Assembly: GCA_900762245.1 (NCBI GenBank)
Contig: CAAFFR010000114.1
Span: forward strand, 1-28,819
Direction: 5' to 3'
DNA: 28,819 nt
Origin: an uncultured Oscillospiraceae bacterium
Lineage (GTDB): Bacteria; Bacillota_A; Clostridia; Oscillospirales; Oscillospiraceae
Shown piece after piece: positions 14,588 to 21,928 of the stretch. A program made the translations under genes and the position numbers. The notes beneath the pieces are model-generated. The model had not been told where the DNA came from, searched no databases, and saw only the letters and a list, made by a program, of their open reading frames with translations. Each line of letters starts with the position of its first letter. Position 1 is the stretch's first letter.

Positions 14588-14666
14588 TCGCCGGCTCCCT
14601 GACAAGAACGGCGACCACTTTCGCTAATCTTTAAGGGCTGACCGTTTCCGGCAGCACCTTTTTTCT
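14575..14666 (-). ncRNA. Predicted antisense antitoxin RNA, TA copy 3 (orphan)
   Basis: About 92 nt, starting 7 nt past the TATAAT of the promoter at 14673-14701. The body contains GGTGCTGCCGGAAACGGTCA, matching the other two antisense RNAs. It ends at the stem-loop 14582-14620 followed on the minus strand by a T-rich tract. The promoter matches consensus although the toxin is gone, so this RNA may still be made and could act in trans on the intact locus. Confidence 0.6.
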
Positions 14667-14672
14667 ATTTTT

Positions 14673-14701
14673 ATTATACTTCCCGTCAGGGGAATTGTCA
14701 A
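14673..14701 (-). promoter_or_regulatory. Consensus promoter of orphan antisense RNA
   Basis: Minus strand TTGACA (14696-14701), 17-bp spacer, TATAAT (14673-14678). Confidence 0.8.
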
Positions 14702-14729
14702 TCTCTCAAAAGCGTTATTTTTATATGGA

Positions 14730-14761
14730 AAAAAGTTCGGGAGAGTCCACAGGACTCTCCC
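14730..14761 (-). terminator. Intrinsic terminator of the nucleotidyltransferase gene
   Basis: 10-bp stem GGGAGAGTCC (14739-14748), loop ACA, GGACTCTCCC (14752-14761). On the minus strand GAAC and then a run of T follow. Confidence 0.75.
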
Positions 14762-14798
14762 AAATTTTCAATTTTTAACTGTCAATTTTCAATTTATT

Positions 14799-15722
14799 TC
14801 AGCCCCACAGGCCGTCGGGGTACTTGCCTTCTGCGGTCATATTCTTCAGGGCGGCAACCACCACGGGCTTGTCGGCGGCGTAAGTAACACCGTACCAGCG
14901 GTCGGAAGAGGACAGCACCTTGACGGTGGCCTTCTTCTCGGCAATCAGCTGGGAAATGGGCAGGGGCAGGAAGTACTCGCACTTCAGAGGATTCTTGGGC
15001 AGGTACTCGTCCAGATAAGCGGAGAAGCGGTCCTTGATCTCCTGGAGGAAGGAAGGCATGAAGCCCCACATGTTCATGGAAACGATGGTCTCGGGAGCCA
15101 CTTCGGTCCAGCTTTCGCCGCCGTCCTCGGTGAAGTGGATGCCGCCCTCGTACTGCTCGATGCGGGTCCGCTCGGTGACCACATCCAGGAAGCCTTCTGC
15201 ATTGATCTCGCAGATGCCACGGGCCACGGAGCCGTTTTCGGTAACGGTCTTGCCAAGTTCATAGCCTACCATGCAGTAGCCGTAGGGATCTTCTGTGGAA
15301 GACAGCTGGTCAAAGATGACCTTGAAGGCTTCCTTGCCGTAGTAGTCATCGGCGTTGATGACGGCAAAGGGAGCGCCGTCGATGGCCTCGGTGGCACACA
15401 GAACCGCATGGCTGGTGCCCCAGGGCTTGGTGCGGTCAGCGGGGACGGTGTAGCCTTCCGGCAGCTTGTCCAGCTCCTGATAGGCATAACGGATCTCCAC
15501 GGGAGCCTTCTGCAGCCGTGCGCCTACCGTATCCATAAAATCCTTCCTGATGGCTTCCTTAATGATAATGACAACGGTTTCAAAACCGGCCTGATGTGCG
15601 TCGTAAATGGAGTAGTCCAGAATTGCCTCACCCTGGCTGCCCACGGGGTCGATCTGCTTCAGACCGCCATAACGGCTGCCCATACCGGCGGCCATAACAA
15701 CAAGAACAGGTTTCTTTGTCAT
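14799..15722 (-). CDS. Sugar-nucleotide type nucleotidyltransferase
   Basis: A 307-aa protein of the NTP_transferase (GT-A like) superfamily. The N-terminus VLVVMAAGMGSRYGGLKQID is a variant of the nucleotide-binding signature of sugar-1-phosphate nucleotidylyltransferases, and AVINADDYYG holds the aspartates expected to bind metal. KPWGTSHAVLCA is the usual substrate-loop region. The sugar and NTP cannot be assigned; UTP-glucose-1-phosphate or a phosphocholine/aminoethyl-type transferase are options. It is a single gene with its own promoter (15761-15789) and terminator. AAGGAG lies 10 nt before the ATG. Confidence 0.85.
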   Translation of the reverse strand: MTKKPVLVVMAAGMGSRYGGLKQIDPVGSQGEAILDYSIYDAHQAGFETVVIIIKEAIRKDFMDTVGARLQKAPVEIRYAYQELDKLPEGYTVPADRTKPWGTSHAVLCATEAIDGAPFAVINADDYYGKEAFKVIFDQLSSTEDPYGYCMVGYELGKTVTENGSVARGICEINAEGFLDVVTERTRIEQYEGGIHFTEDGGESWTEVAPETIVSMNMWGFMPSFLQEIKDRFSAYLDEYLPKNPLKCEYFLPLPISQLIAEKKATVKVLSSSDRWYGVTYAADKPVVVAALKNMTAEGKYPDGLWG

Positions 15723-15760
15723 AGTAGTGTATCTCCTTTGCGGTATTGTATTCTGCCACC

Positions 15761-15789
15761 ATTATAGTCTACCTGCCAAAAGAAAGCAA
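15761..15789 (-). promoter_or_regulatory. Promoter of the nucleotidyltransferase gene
   Basis: Minus strand TTGCTT (15784-15789), 17-bp spacer, TATAAT (15761-15766). The same -35 variant occurs at the promoter 21667-21695. Confidence 0.65.
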
Positions 15790-15846
15790 GGGAAAGAATG
15801 CAAATTTGTGCATTTTTATAGATAAGCAGTGGAAAACGGTAAATAC

Positions 15847-16016
15847 TGTAGGGGGCGGCGTCCTCGACGCCCCGCTTTCTTGGCTCTCCCTTTGGGAGAG
15901 CTGGCGCCGCCGAAAGGCGGTGACTGAGAGGGAAAACCCTCTCCGACCTCACTGTCGCTCGGCCACCTCCCCCAAAGGGGGAGGCAAGTGGGGCGTCCGG
16001 GAGGCCGCCCCCTACA
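15847..16016. repeat. Palindromic repeat, family C, copy 1, with a nested family E element
   Basis: The outer ends are TGTAGGGGGCGGCGTCCTCG and GTCCGGGAGGCCGCCCCCTA-CA, the same ends as the RAYT-bearing element at 24235. The interior 15879-15988 is a family E repeat (CTTGGCTCTCCCTTTGGGAG to CCCAAAGGGGGAGGCAAG). One repeat type therefore sits inside another. Confidence 0.85.
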
Positions 16017-16021
16017 GTGAC

Positions 16022-16936
16022 TCAATACAACATCCCCGCATCCAGATAGATGCTCTCCCCTTTCAGCTTGCTCCAGTCAAATTCCTTTGCCAGCTCCTGG
16101 GGAGAAATGGGTACATTTTGATCGATGAGCCCGGCGGCGAAGGCCAGAGTTCCCACCAATGTTTCACGGGAAACATTTTTCCGCAGTTCTCCCAGATCCA
16201 GATCCCGGTCCCGCTTGCTGAGGCGGCGTCCGTCGGGGGCCAGCAGCATGGGCACATGGCCGTATTCCGGGTGGGGAAAGCCGAAGAGCTCCTGCAGGTA
16301 CATCTGCCGGGGAGCGGAAGAAAGCAGGTCCATGCCCCGGACCACCTCTGTGACTCCGGCTTCTCCGTCATCCACGGTAACGGCTAATTGGTAGACATAA
16401 CATCCGTCAGCCCGGCGGACAACCATATCGCCGCAGTGGGTTGCAAGGTTCAGTTCGTAATGGCCCTGTACCTTGTCCTCCACTGTCCAGACCTGATCGG
16501 TTACCATAACACGCCATGCGGGAATCCGGTTTGGGGGCGGTGTCTGCAAGTTCCGGCAGGTGCCGGTATAAACGTAAGTACCGTCGGACAGATGGGGGGC
16601 ATTGACGCTGTGAAGCTGGCTGCGGGTGCAGTAGCAGGGATACAGCAGTCCTCTCTCCCGCAGCCTTTCAAAATAGCCGTCGTAGGCCTTCGTCCGCTGA
16701 CTTTGGGGCGGGGTCTCCCGGTCGTAGTCCAGACCCAGCCAGCGAAGGTCATCCCGCAGGATTTCCGCAAAATCGCTGCTGGTCCGCTGGGTGTCCAGGT
16801 CCTCCATACGCAGCACCATTTCGCCGTCCCGGCTGCGGACAGACAGCCAGGCGATGAGGGCTGCGAAGACGTTGCCCAGATGCATCCGCCCCGAGGGCGT
16901 GGGGGCAAAGCGTCCAACGGGCGTTACATCCGACAT
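16022..16936 (-). CDS. gluQ: Glutamyl-Q tRNA(Asp) synthetase (GluQRS)
   Basis: A paralogue of glutamyl-tRNA synthetase without the anticodon-binding domain. It activates glutamate and attaches it to queuosine 34 of tRNA-Asp. It has 304 aa, close to the family length. The HIGH-type motif is FAPTPSGRMHLGN, and the KMSKS-type motif is RLSKRD. Zinc ligands appear as CYC with a downstream Y-x3-C (YTGTC). The start overlaps the stop region of the upstream small membrane protein gene by 13 bp, so the two are coupled. The ATG at 16936 has GGTGG 5 nt upstream; an ATG at 16948 is the alternative. A near-consensus parS lies within the coding sequence (16161-16176), encoding NVSRET. Confidence 0.92.
   Translation of the reverse strand: MSDVTPVGRFAPTPSGRMHLGNVFAALIAWLSVRSRDGEMVLRMEDLDTQRTSSDFAEILRDDLRWLGLDYDRETPPQSQRTKAYDGYFERLRERGLLYPCYCTRSQLHSVNAPHLSDGTYVYTGTCRNLQTPPPNRIPAWRVMVTDQVWTVEDKVQGHYELNLATHCGDMVVRRADGCYVYQLAVTVDDGEAGVTEVVRGMDLLSSAPRQMYLQELFGFPHPEYGHVPMLLAPDGRRLSKRDRDLDLGELRKNVSRETLVGTLAFAAGLIDQNVPISPQELAKEFDWSKLKGESIYLDAGMLY
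16161..16176. other. Near-consensus parS site inside gluQ
   Basis: TGTTTCACGGGAAACA differs from consensus parS (TGTTTCACGTGAAACA) at one position. Functional parS sites with one mismatch and inside genes are known in Bacillus. It is 5.4 kb from the perfect pair. Confidence 0.65.
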
Positions 16937-17160
16937 AACAGCCACCATCCTATCAGCGCCAGAATCCCCAGAAGCAGCAGATACCGCACGCCCCGGGCTC
17001 TGGGATTGCTCTTTTTCTCGGGGCCGTAATATTCATCGGCAAACATGGCCCGATCCGATTCCGGGGCAAACACAGCGGCAGGCGCCGCTTCCTCCCGAAA
17101 TTCCTCCCGCAGCAGCTCCTGCTCCATCTGCCGGATCTGCCCGCGAAGATCTTCCTTCAT
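16924..17160 (-). CDS. Small single-pass membrane protein upstream of gluQ
   Basis: 78 aa, unrecognised. The N-terminal half is charged and probably helical (QMEQELLREEFREE). The C-terminus has one membrane helix, about residues 58-75, after a basic stretch (NPRARGVRYLLLLGILALIG). It begins after AAGGAGGGG with normal spacing, has its own promoter at 17184-17212, and its 3' end overlaps the gluQ start, which makes it a plausible real gene. It looks like a tail-anchored protein with a cytoplasmic head. Confidence 0.7.
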   Translation of the reverse strand: MKEDLRGQIRQMEQELLREEFREEAAPAAVFAPESDRAMFADEYYGPEKKSNPRARGVRYLLLLGILALIGWWLLCRM

Positions 17161-17183
17161 GAAAATCCCCTCCTTTTGCAGCT

Positions 17184-17212
17184 ATTTTACAGGATGTGCC
17201 GGGGATTGTAAA
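17184..17212 (-). promoter_or_regulatory. Promoter of the small membrane protein-gluQ operon
   Basis: Minus strand TTTACA (17207-17212), 17-bp spacer, TAAAAT (17184-17189), 23 bp before the start codon. Confidence 0.6.
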
Positions 17213-17218
17213 GTAAAA

Positions 17219-17324
17219 TGTAGGGCGCAGATACATCTGCGCTGGGCAGTTACAGTTATTGAGCGCTATATTGAAAACACTCAGGCAGCGACGGTGCCCG
17301 GTGCGGATATATCCGCACCCTACA
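17219..17324. repeat. Palindromic repeat, family B (106 bp), copy 4
   Basis: TGTAGGGCGCAGATACATCT to GTGCGGATATATCCGCAC then CCTACA. A fragment of another end (ATCTGCACCCTACT) lies at 17338-17351. Confidence 0.9.
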
Positions 17325-17354
17325 TTTTTTGTTTTTATCTGCACCCTACTGCAT

Positions 17355-17387
17355 AAAAAGCACCTCCGAAGTTTCCTTCGGAGGTGC
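17355..17387 (-). terminator. Intrinsic terminator of rny
   Basis: Perfect 12-bp stem GCACCTCCGAAG (17360-17371), loop TTTC, CTTCGGAGGTGC (17376-17387), then a run of five T on the minus strand. Confidence 0.92.
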
Positions 17388-17394
17388 AGCGTGT

Positions 17395-18942
17395 TTACTT
17401 TGCGTATTCCACAGCCTTGGTCTCGCGGATGACGTTGATCTTGATCTGACCGGGGTATTCCAGCTCGGCTTCGATCTTCTTGGCAACATCTCTGGCAAGC
17501 AAAATCATGTTGTCCTCGGAAACCACCTCGGGCTTGACCATGATGCGGACCTCGCGGCCTGCCTGGATGGCGTAAGCCTTGTCAACGCCGGGATAGGAAC
17601 CGGTGAGCTCCTCCAGCTTCTGCAGGCGGCGGATATAGTTCTCCACGTTCTCGCGGCGGGCGCCGGGACGGGCAGCGGACACGGCATCGGCGGCCTGAAC
17701 CAGCACAGCGATGACAGTCTTGGGCTCCACGTCGCCGTGGTGTGCCTCGATGGCGTTGACGATAACGGGGTTCTCCTTGAACTTCTTGGCAAGGTCGGCA
17801 CCCAGCTGGACATGGCTGCCCTCGACCTCGTGGTCGATGGACTTGCCCAGGTCATGCAGCAGGCCTGCCCGCTTTGCCATAGCCACATCCACGCCCAGCT
17901 CGGCAGCCATGAGGCCTGCGATGTGGGAAACTTCGATGGAGTGGTTCAGCACGTTCTGACCGTAGGAGGTACGGTACTTCTGGCGGCCCAGAATCTTCAC
18001 CAGTTCGGGGTTCAGGTTGTGGACACCGGTCTCGTAGCAGGCCCGCTCGCCTTCCTCCCGGATGGTGCGGTCCACTTCCTTCCGGGCCTTCTCCACCATG
18101 TCCTCGATGCGGGTAGGATGGATGCGGCCGTCCACAATGAGCTTTTCCAAAGCCAGCCGTGCCACTTCCCGGCGAACGGGATCGAAGGAGGAGACGGTAA
18201 TGGCTTCGGGGGTATCGTCGATGATAAGGTCAACACCGGTGATGGTTTCCAGGGTCCGGATGTTCCGGCCCTCGCGGCCGATGATGCGGCCCTTCATCTC
18301 GTCGTTGGGCAGAGTGACCACGGAAACGGTGACTTCCGCGGCATGGTCAGCGGCACAGCGCTGGATGGCGGTGGAGATAACCTCCCGGGCCTTGTCCTCG
18401 GCCTCGTCCTTCAGCTGCTGCTCGATCTCCTTGATCTTCATGGCAGCCTCGTGACGGACTTCGTCCTCCACAGTCTTCAGGATGTAGGCCTTTGCCTGCT
18501 CCTGGGTCAGCTCGGAGATCTTTTCCAGGGTCTCCAGCTGCTGCTTCTTGATCTCGTCGGCCTGAGCCTGGGTCTCGGTGACCTTCTGGAGCTTCTTCTG
18601 CAGCTCCTCTTCCTTCCGCTCGAAGGCTTCGGTCTTCTTGTCCAGGGTGGTTTCTTTCTGTTCCAGACGGCGCTCCTGCTTGGTCAGTTCAGCGCGGCGT
18701 TCTTTGACTTCCTTGTCGTGTTCTGTGCGTGATTTATGGATTTCGTCCTTGGCCTCCAGAAGCATTTCCTTCTTCCGGTTCTCACCGGAGCGGATGGCTT
18801 CGTTGATCAGGCGGGTGGCTTCCATCTCAGCAGAGCCGATCTCCCGTTCCGCGACCTTCTTGCGGTACACCATACCGATGACAAAACCAGCGGCAAGGCA
18901 CACCAGACCAACAACGATTGCTACAATAATAGTCGTTACCAT
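17395..18942 (-). CDS. rny: Ribonuclease Y
   Basis: This membrane-anchored endoribonuclease starts mRNA decay in Firmicutes. It has 515 aa from the ATG at 18942. In order: one N-terminal membrane helix (about 4-25), a long coiled-coil (about 30-185) with [19 protein letters not shown], a KH domain with GREGRN (222-227), and an HD domain with catalytic HD at 363-364 ([12 protein letters not shown]). An in-frame GTG at 18957 overlaps the AAGGAGGT sequence and is unlikely to be used. The ATG at 18942 is 13 nt from that sequence, long but giving a family-like N-terminus. A consensus promoter lies about 230 bp upstream, leaving a structured leader of about 220 nt. A strong terminator follows, so it is monocistronic. 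Confidence 0.95.
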   Translation of the reverse strand: MVTTIIVAIVVGLVCLAAGFVIGMVYRKKVAEREIGSAEMEATRLINEAIRSGENRKKEMLLEAKDEIHKSRTEHDKEVKERRAELTKQERRLEQKETTLDKKTEAFERKEEELQKKLQKVTETQAQADEIKKQQLETLEKISELTQEQAKAYILKTVEDEVRHEAAMKIKEIEQQLKDEAEDKAREVISTAIQRCAADHAAEVTVSVVTLPNDEMKGRIIGREGRNIRTLETITGVDLIIDDTPEAITVSSFDPVRREVARLALEKLIVDGRIHPTRIEDMVEKARKEVDRTIREEGERACYETGVHNLNPELVKILGRQKYRTSYGQNVLNHSIEVSHIAGLMAAELGVDVAMAKRAGLLHDLGKSIDHEVEGSHVQLGADLAKKFKENPVIVNAIEAHHGDVEPKTVIAVLVQAADAVSAARPGARRENVENYIRRLQKLEELTGSYPGVDKAYAIQAGREVRIMVKPEVVSEDNMILLARDVAKKIEAELEYPGQIKINVIRETKAVEYAK

Positions 18943-19162
18943 AAACTTGCTGCACACCTCCTTCTCATAAAAATAGGCGCAGAAGGGGTGGCGTCATAGA
19001 TCCGTATTCAGTTTTTCAGCATGACGAATTTCCGGGCAATACCCGGCAAATCGAAAAAGCAAAACGCCTAAATAGGACGTAAAACGCATACCCCGGCTGA
19101 AAATCGCCGGTTATCAATGAAACGCTATGCCCAAAAAACAAAGGGGCAGCGTACACCATACC
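18943..19162 (-). promoter_or_regulatory. Long structured 5' leader of rny
   Basis: The expected rny transcript start is near 19162. The leader can form TATGC/GCATA (coordinates 19126-19130 with 19086-19090) closing over CCGGC/GCCGG (19093-19097 with 19106-19110). It also has CCGGG/CCCGG (19032-19036 with 19042-19046) and CGTCAT/ATGACG (18992-18997 with 19021-19026). The heptamer AAACGC preceded by A or G occurs three times (around 19062, 19082 and 19120). I recognise no known riboswitch. It may be an autoregulatory or RNase-sensitive leader. Confidence 0.5.
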
Positions 19163-19168
19163 GAATCT

Positions 19169-19197
19169 ATTTTACAAGCAACCTCCCAGAATGTCAA
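19169..19197 (-). promoter_or_regulatory. Promoter of rny
   Basis: Minus strand TTGACA (19192-19197), 17-bp spacer, TAAAAT (19169-19174). Confidence 0.8.
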
Positions 19198-19422
19198 GGG
19201 CGAAAAGGGAAATTATTTGTACATTTTGATGGACAGGGCGAAAAATTAAGGTCCGGTAAGGACGGTTGTTTCGCGGGTGAAAATAAACTCAAAAGAGGTA
19301 ATCTTTTTTTAGGGAACGTGGTAAAATGGCCCCGGTGCTACCAGTAGAAATTGTGTAGGCGGTTTGCCCCTTTTCAGGGGTGACACTTCTTGCCCCTGAT
19401 CGAAAGAGAGGGGGTGGTCAAT

Positions 19423-19509
19423 GTGGTTACCTATGAGGAACTGTTTCAGTTTTGCATTGTACTTATCAGCTTGACCAGTCTGATCGTTCAGATCATAAAA
19501 AAGAAGTAA
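19423..19509 (+). CDS. Type I toxin, putative holin-like peptide (28 aa), intact copy
   Basis: A 28-aa peptide starting with GTG at 19423: a polar start (MVTYEELF), one hydrophobic helix (FCIVLISLTSLIVQII) and a basic end (KKK). This pattern fits the small membrane toxins annotated as putative holin-like toxin (Hol-Tox) in Firmicutes, related in design to TxpA and BsrG. AGGGGGTGG lies 6 nt before the GTG; an in-frame GTG at 19414 overlaps that site. The stop codon lies within the arm of a 13-bp stem-loop, and a convergent antisense RNA overlaps the 3' end. CCCCT (19393-19397) can pair with AGGGG of the ribosome site (19409-19413), so translation may be blocked in the full-length mRNA. Too short for most gene callers. 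The toxin promoter is not certain; TAAAAT at 19322-19327 is a possible -10. Confidence 0.75.
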   Translation: MVTYEELFQFCIVLISLTSLIVQIIKKK

Positions 19510-19583
19510 CCGCCCCCCAGCCAAGAGCGCGGTTACTTCTTTGTAACACACAGGGCTGACCGTCTGCCGGTAGCACCCTTCGT
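19495..19583 (-). ncRNA. Predicted antisense antitoxin RNA of the intact toxin
   Basis: About 89 nt, from 7 nt past the TATACT box to the T-rich tract after the shared stem-loop. It starts near GAAGGGTGCTACCGGCAGAC and is fully complementary to the toxin mRNA from the last toxin codons through the 3' untranslated region, the arrangement of TxpA/RatA-like type I systems. Confidence 0.7.
19501..19541. terminator. Bidirectional terminator shared by toxin mRNA and antisense RNA
   Basis: Perfect 13-bp stem AAGAAGTAACCGC (19501-19513) with GCGGTTACTTCTT (19529-19541). On the minus strand a T-rich tract follows. Confidence 0.85.
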
Positions 19584-19589
19584 ATTTAT

Positions 19590-19618
19590 AGTATAATGGA
19601 TTTTGAAAGTGTTGTCAA
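19590..19618 (-). promoter_or_regulatory. Promoter of the antisense antitoxin RNA
   Basis: Minus strand TTGACA (19613-19618), 17-bp spacer, TATACT (19590-19595). Confidence 0.85.
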
Positions 19619-19708
19619 GGAATCGAAAAAATAAACTCTTTTGAGTTAATCGTAGGGTGCAGAAGGGGAACGGTACTTAGGCCAATGTTGTTAAGTTAAG
19701 AAATCCAA

Positions 19709-19814
19709 TGTAGGGTTGAGATATATCTCAACCGGGAACCTCTGAAAACTGAGCCTAAAAAACAAAACGCCCAATTGTCGAGACTTCCCGGTGCGGATAT
19801 ATCCGCACCCTACA
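19709..19814. repeat. Palindromic repeat, family B (106 bp), copy 5
   Basis: TGTAGGGTTGAGATATATCT to GTGCGGATATATCCGCAC then CCTACA. The left-end subtype (TTGAGATATATCTCAA) is the same subtype as the right end of the element at 11279. The rest of 19619-19708 shows only a broken repeat end near 19651. Confidence 0.9.
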
Positions 19815-19831
19815 GTGTTATTGGGATATAG

Positions 19832-19863
19832 AAAAAGGGAACGGCATTTAGGCCGTTCCCTTT
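19832..19863 (-). terminator. Intrinsic terminator of the DUF2207-like gene
   Basis: 12-bp stem AAAGGGAACGGC (19834-19845) and GCCGTTCCCTTT (19852-19863), 4 bp past the stop codon. Confidence 0.82.
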
Positions 19864-19867
19864 CGGT

Positions 19868-21631
19868 TTATTTTTTTCTGGTGACCTGGATGTGGATGGG
19901 AATCCACTTCTCAATCTGCATCTGACGGGAGCGGAAATCCATCATGTCTGCCACATCGGCCATGAGATGGCCCCATTCCTCGGGGGTCCGGGGGCCGGTG
20001 ATGCGGGTGACGAGATAGGGACACTGGCCGATTTTCCGGCGGCCGAAGTTCCGGGTGTAGGGATTGATGATGCCCAGCGCCAGGGCGTAGGGGGCGTAAT
20101 TGAAGAAGTAATCGGGGTCATTCTGCAGCAGCCGGCCGATATTTTCCGGGGTCAGCCGCTTCAGATACTGCCGCAGGCCCAGCACCTGTCCGGCATCATG
20201 GCGGCCCAGGTCGCTGCGCCGTCCGCCGTAAGCTGCCAGATATCCGCAGACCCACTGACCGAGGACACAGCCAACGGGAATCCAGACCTGACCGCACAGC
20301 AGACCCAGCAGAATCCAGATCATCATGCAGATCAGACCAATAAGTACCGGTACCTTGCCGCGAAGATGGGTCCGGAAGGCGATGTCCTGAATCAGCCAGG
20401 CGGAGACCATGCCGAAGACGCTGAGGATGACGGACATGATCACAGCCAGCACGGTGCTCTGGGTCATATTCATGGCAACGCAGATACCGCAGGCGATCTG
20501 GGAACAGCAGGCAAGAGCCCGGAAAATCTTCATGTTGCCGGAATTGCCCCGGTACATATTCCGCTCCTGAGGCACGATCTTTGCCACCTTCCGGCAGAGC
20601 CTGGCGTAGCCCATGCCGGTGGCATCCACCACCCGGCGGGAGCCGAAAAGCTGCTTGTAAACGCTGTTTTCAAAGGGACCCCGCTCGTTGCCCATGTCCA
20701 TCCGCTTGTGCAGCAGCACCCGGCCGTGGCCGTCCAGATTGATGAGCAGATAGCCCAGCTGGGCCCAGGTGAAGACCATCATGGTCAGGTCGCCGCCGGC
20801 CAGGGTCAGACGGCAGCCCAGCTCACCGGCAGTTACGCCTTCGGGCGCGGTGGAGGTCTGAATGCGCACAATGGGCCAGGCCCGCAGGGTCAGAATCCAG
20901 TACAGAAGTGCTGCCAGGGCAAAGCCAAGAATGTAGGGCAGCTCCGGATTGCCCTCCCGGATGTAGGTGCTCACCGAGGGGAACATCTCCTCCGGCACCG
21001 TCAGGGTCATGGTAACGCCGTCCCGGTCATTGAGGACCTTTTTGCTGGAGCCGATGATCTGGGTGCCCCGGACCTGGGTCTCCAAGTCGGAAGCAAAGCT
21101 GGTCTGGCGGTAGGTACTGCTGAACACCGGGTCCGCCTGGAACTGGGCGGAGGGCATATTGATGATGAAGCTCAGGCTTTCCACAGGATATTCAAAGCCG
21201 CAGAGCATGGGGATGGTGAGCCGCAGGGGGTATTTTCCGTCCACTTTCAGGGTTTTCCGCTCGGCATCGGTGGTGCCGGTGTACACCTTGACCGCTTCAG
21301 GAATGGTGTAGTTAAACCGCATGGAAGCCTCGCCCACATAACCGCTGGAAATACGGCTGATGTTGACCAGAGTGGTGGAACCGGATTTGGTGGTGGAAAC
21401 GGCAGAGCCGTTCAGGGTAATGTCCTTTGCTTCGGCAGGCAGAGGGAAATAGAGGCTGTCCGTCATGGCTTCCAGCCGCAGATTCACGCTCATTTCCACA
21501 AGACAGTCACCCTCAGAATTGACGGTGCAGTACAGGTCCACCCGGGAGGCAGCGCTCTCCGCAGACACGGGCATACACAAAACACCCGAAAGCAAAATCA
21601 GAACGCCGACGAGAGAAAGCAGTCGCTTCAA
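19868..21631 (-). CDS. DUF2207-like predicted membrane protein
   Basis: 587 aa. Residues 1-24 form a signal peptide (KRLLSLVGVLILLSGVLCMP, cleavage after SAES likely). An extracellular beta-rich region to about 225 follows, then a membrane helix (about 230-248), a cytoplasmic domain, a cluster of helices near 370-450 and a C-terminal cytoplasmic domain. This order fits the DUF2207 family of secreted-domain membrane proteins, whose function is unknown to me. The long complementary frame on the plus strand is a shadow. The start is TTG, set by AAGGAGG 7 nt upstream. Promoter and terminator make it monocistronic. Confidence 0.75.
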   Translation of the reverse strand: MKRLLSLVGVLILLSGVLCMPVSAESAASRVDLYCTVNSEGDCLVEMSVNLRLEAMTDSLYFPLPAEAKDITLNGSAVSTTKSGSTTLVNISRISSGYVGEASMRFNYTIPEAVKVYTGTTDAERKTLKVDGKYPLRLTIPMLCGFEYPVESLSFIINMPSAQFQADPVFSSTYRQTSFASDLETQVRGTQIIGSSKKVLNDRDGVTMTLTVPEEMFPSVSTYIREGNPELPYILGFALAALLYWILTLRAWPIVRIQTSTAPEGVTAGELGCRLTLAGGDLTMMVFTWAQLGYLLINLDGHGRVLLHKRMDMGNERGPFENSVYKQLFGSRRVVDATGMGYARLCRKVAKIVPQERNMYRGNSGNMKIFRALACCSQIACGICVAMNMTQSTVLAVIMSVILSVFGMVSAWLIQDIAFRTHLRGKVPVLIGLICMMIWILLGLLCGQVWIPVGCVLGQWVCGYLAAYGGRRSDLGRHDAGQVLGLRQYLKRLTPENIGRLLQNDPDYFFNYAPYALALGIINPYTRNFGRRKIGQCPYLVTRITGPRTPEEWGHLMADVADMMDFRSRQMQIEKWIPIHIQVTRKK

Positions 21632-21666
21632 GCAAAACCCTCCTTAAAATTTGGATTTATCAAGCT

Positions 21667-21695
21667 ATTTTACCATGGAAACAGGAAAAAAGCAA
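21667..21695 (-). promoter_or_regulatory. Promoter of the DUF2207-like gene
   Basis: Minus strand TTGCTT (21690-21695), 17-bp spacer, TAAAAT (21667-21672). Confidence 0.6.
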
Positions 21696-21810
21696 GATAT
21701 AGCAATGAGGTTTCCGATATTTGGAATGGTATGGGCGCTCCCGCGCCATAGCAACCAATTTGTTTACATAACAAAACTATTAACAGACAAAAAACAGTTC
21801 TAAACAGGAG

Positions 21811-21840
21811 TTATCCACATTCTCCACAGGTTTCTCCACA
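21811..21840 (+). other. Cluster of DnaA-box-like 9-mers
   Basis: TTATCCACA (21811-21819) is a perfect DnaA box. TTCTCCACA follows at 21820-21828 and 21832-21840, each with one mismatch, in the same orientation. The preceding DNA (21750-21810) is AT-rich. The region could bind DnaA; the neighbouring genes keep the same direction on both sides, which argues against a main origin exactly here. Confidence 0.5.
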
Positions 21841-21894
21841 AGCATCAACAGAAAAACCGTCGAATTACCAAGGGTTCTGCCGTTGGTGCAGAAA

Positions 21895-21928
21895 AATCTC
21901 CACAGTTGTGTACATAACTGTGGAGATT
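21895..21928. promoter_or_regulatory. 34-bp near-perfect palindrome, possible operator or cruciform
   Basis: AATCTCCACAGTT (21895-21907) pairs with AACTGTGGAGATT (21916-21928), and the 8-bp centre is nearly palindromic (GTGTACAT). No T-tract follows, so a terminator is unlikely. The arms contain CTCCACA, as in the DnaA-like 9-mers 60 bp upstream. Confidence 0.6.

Noticed and set aside
19117..19347. 76-codon frame upstream of the toxin
   Set aside because: No ribosome site, overlaps the rny promoter and leader, and its composition does not look like protein.
21811..21840. Main replication origin oriC
   Set aside because: Only three box-like 9-mers, no dnaA or dnaN nearby, and genes on both sides run in the same direction. 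Kept only as a DnaA-box-like cluster.
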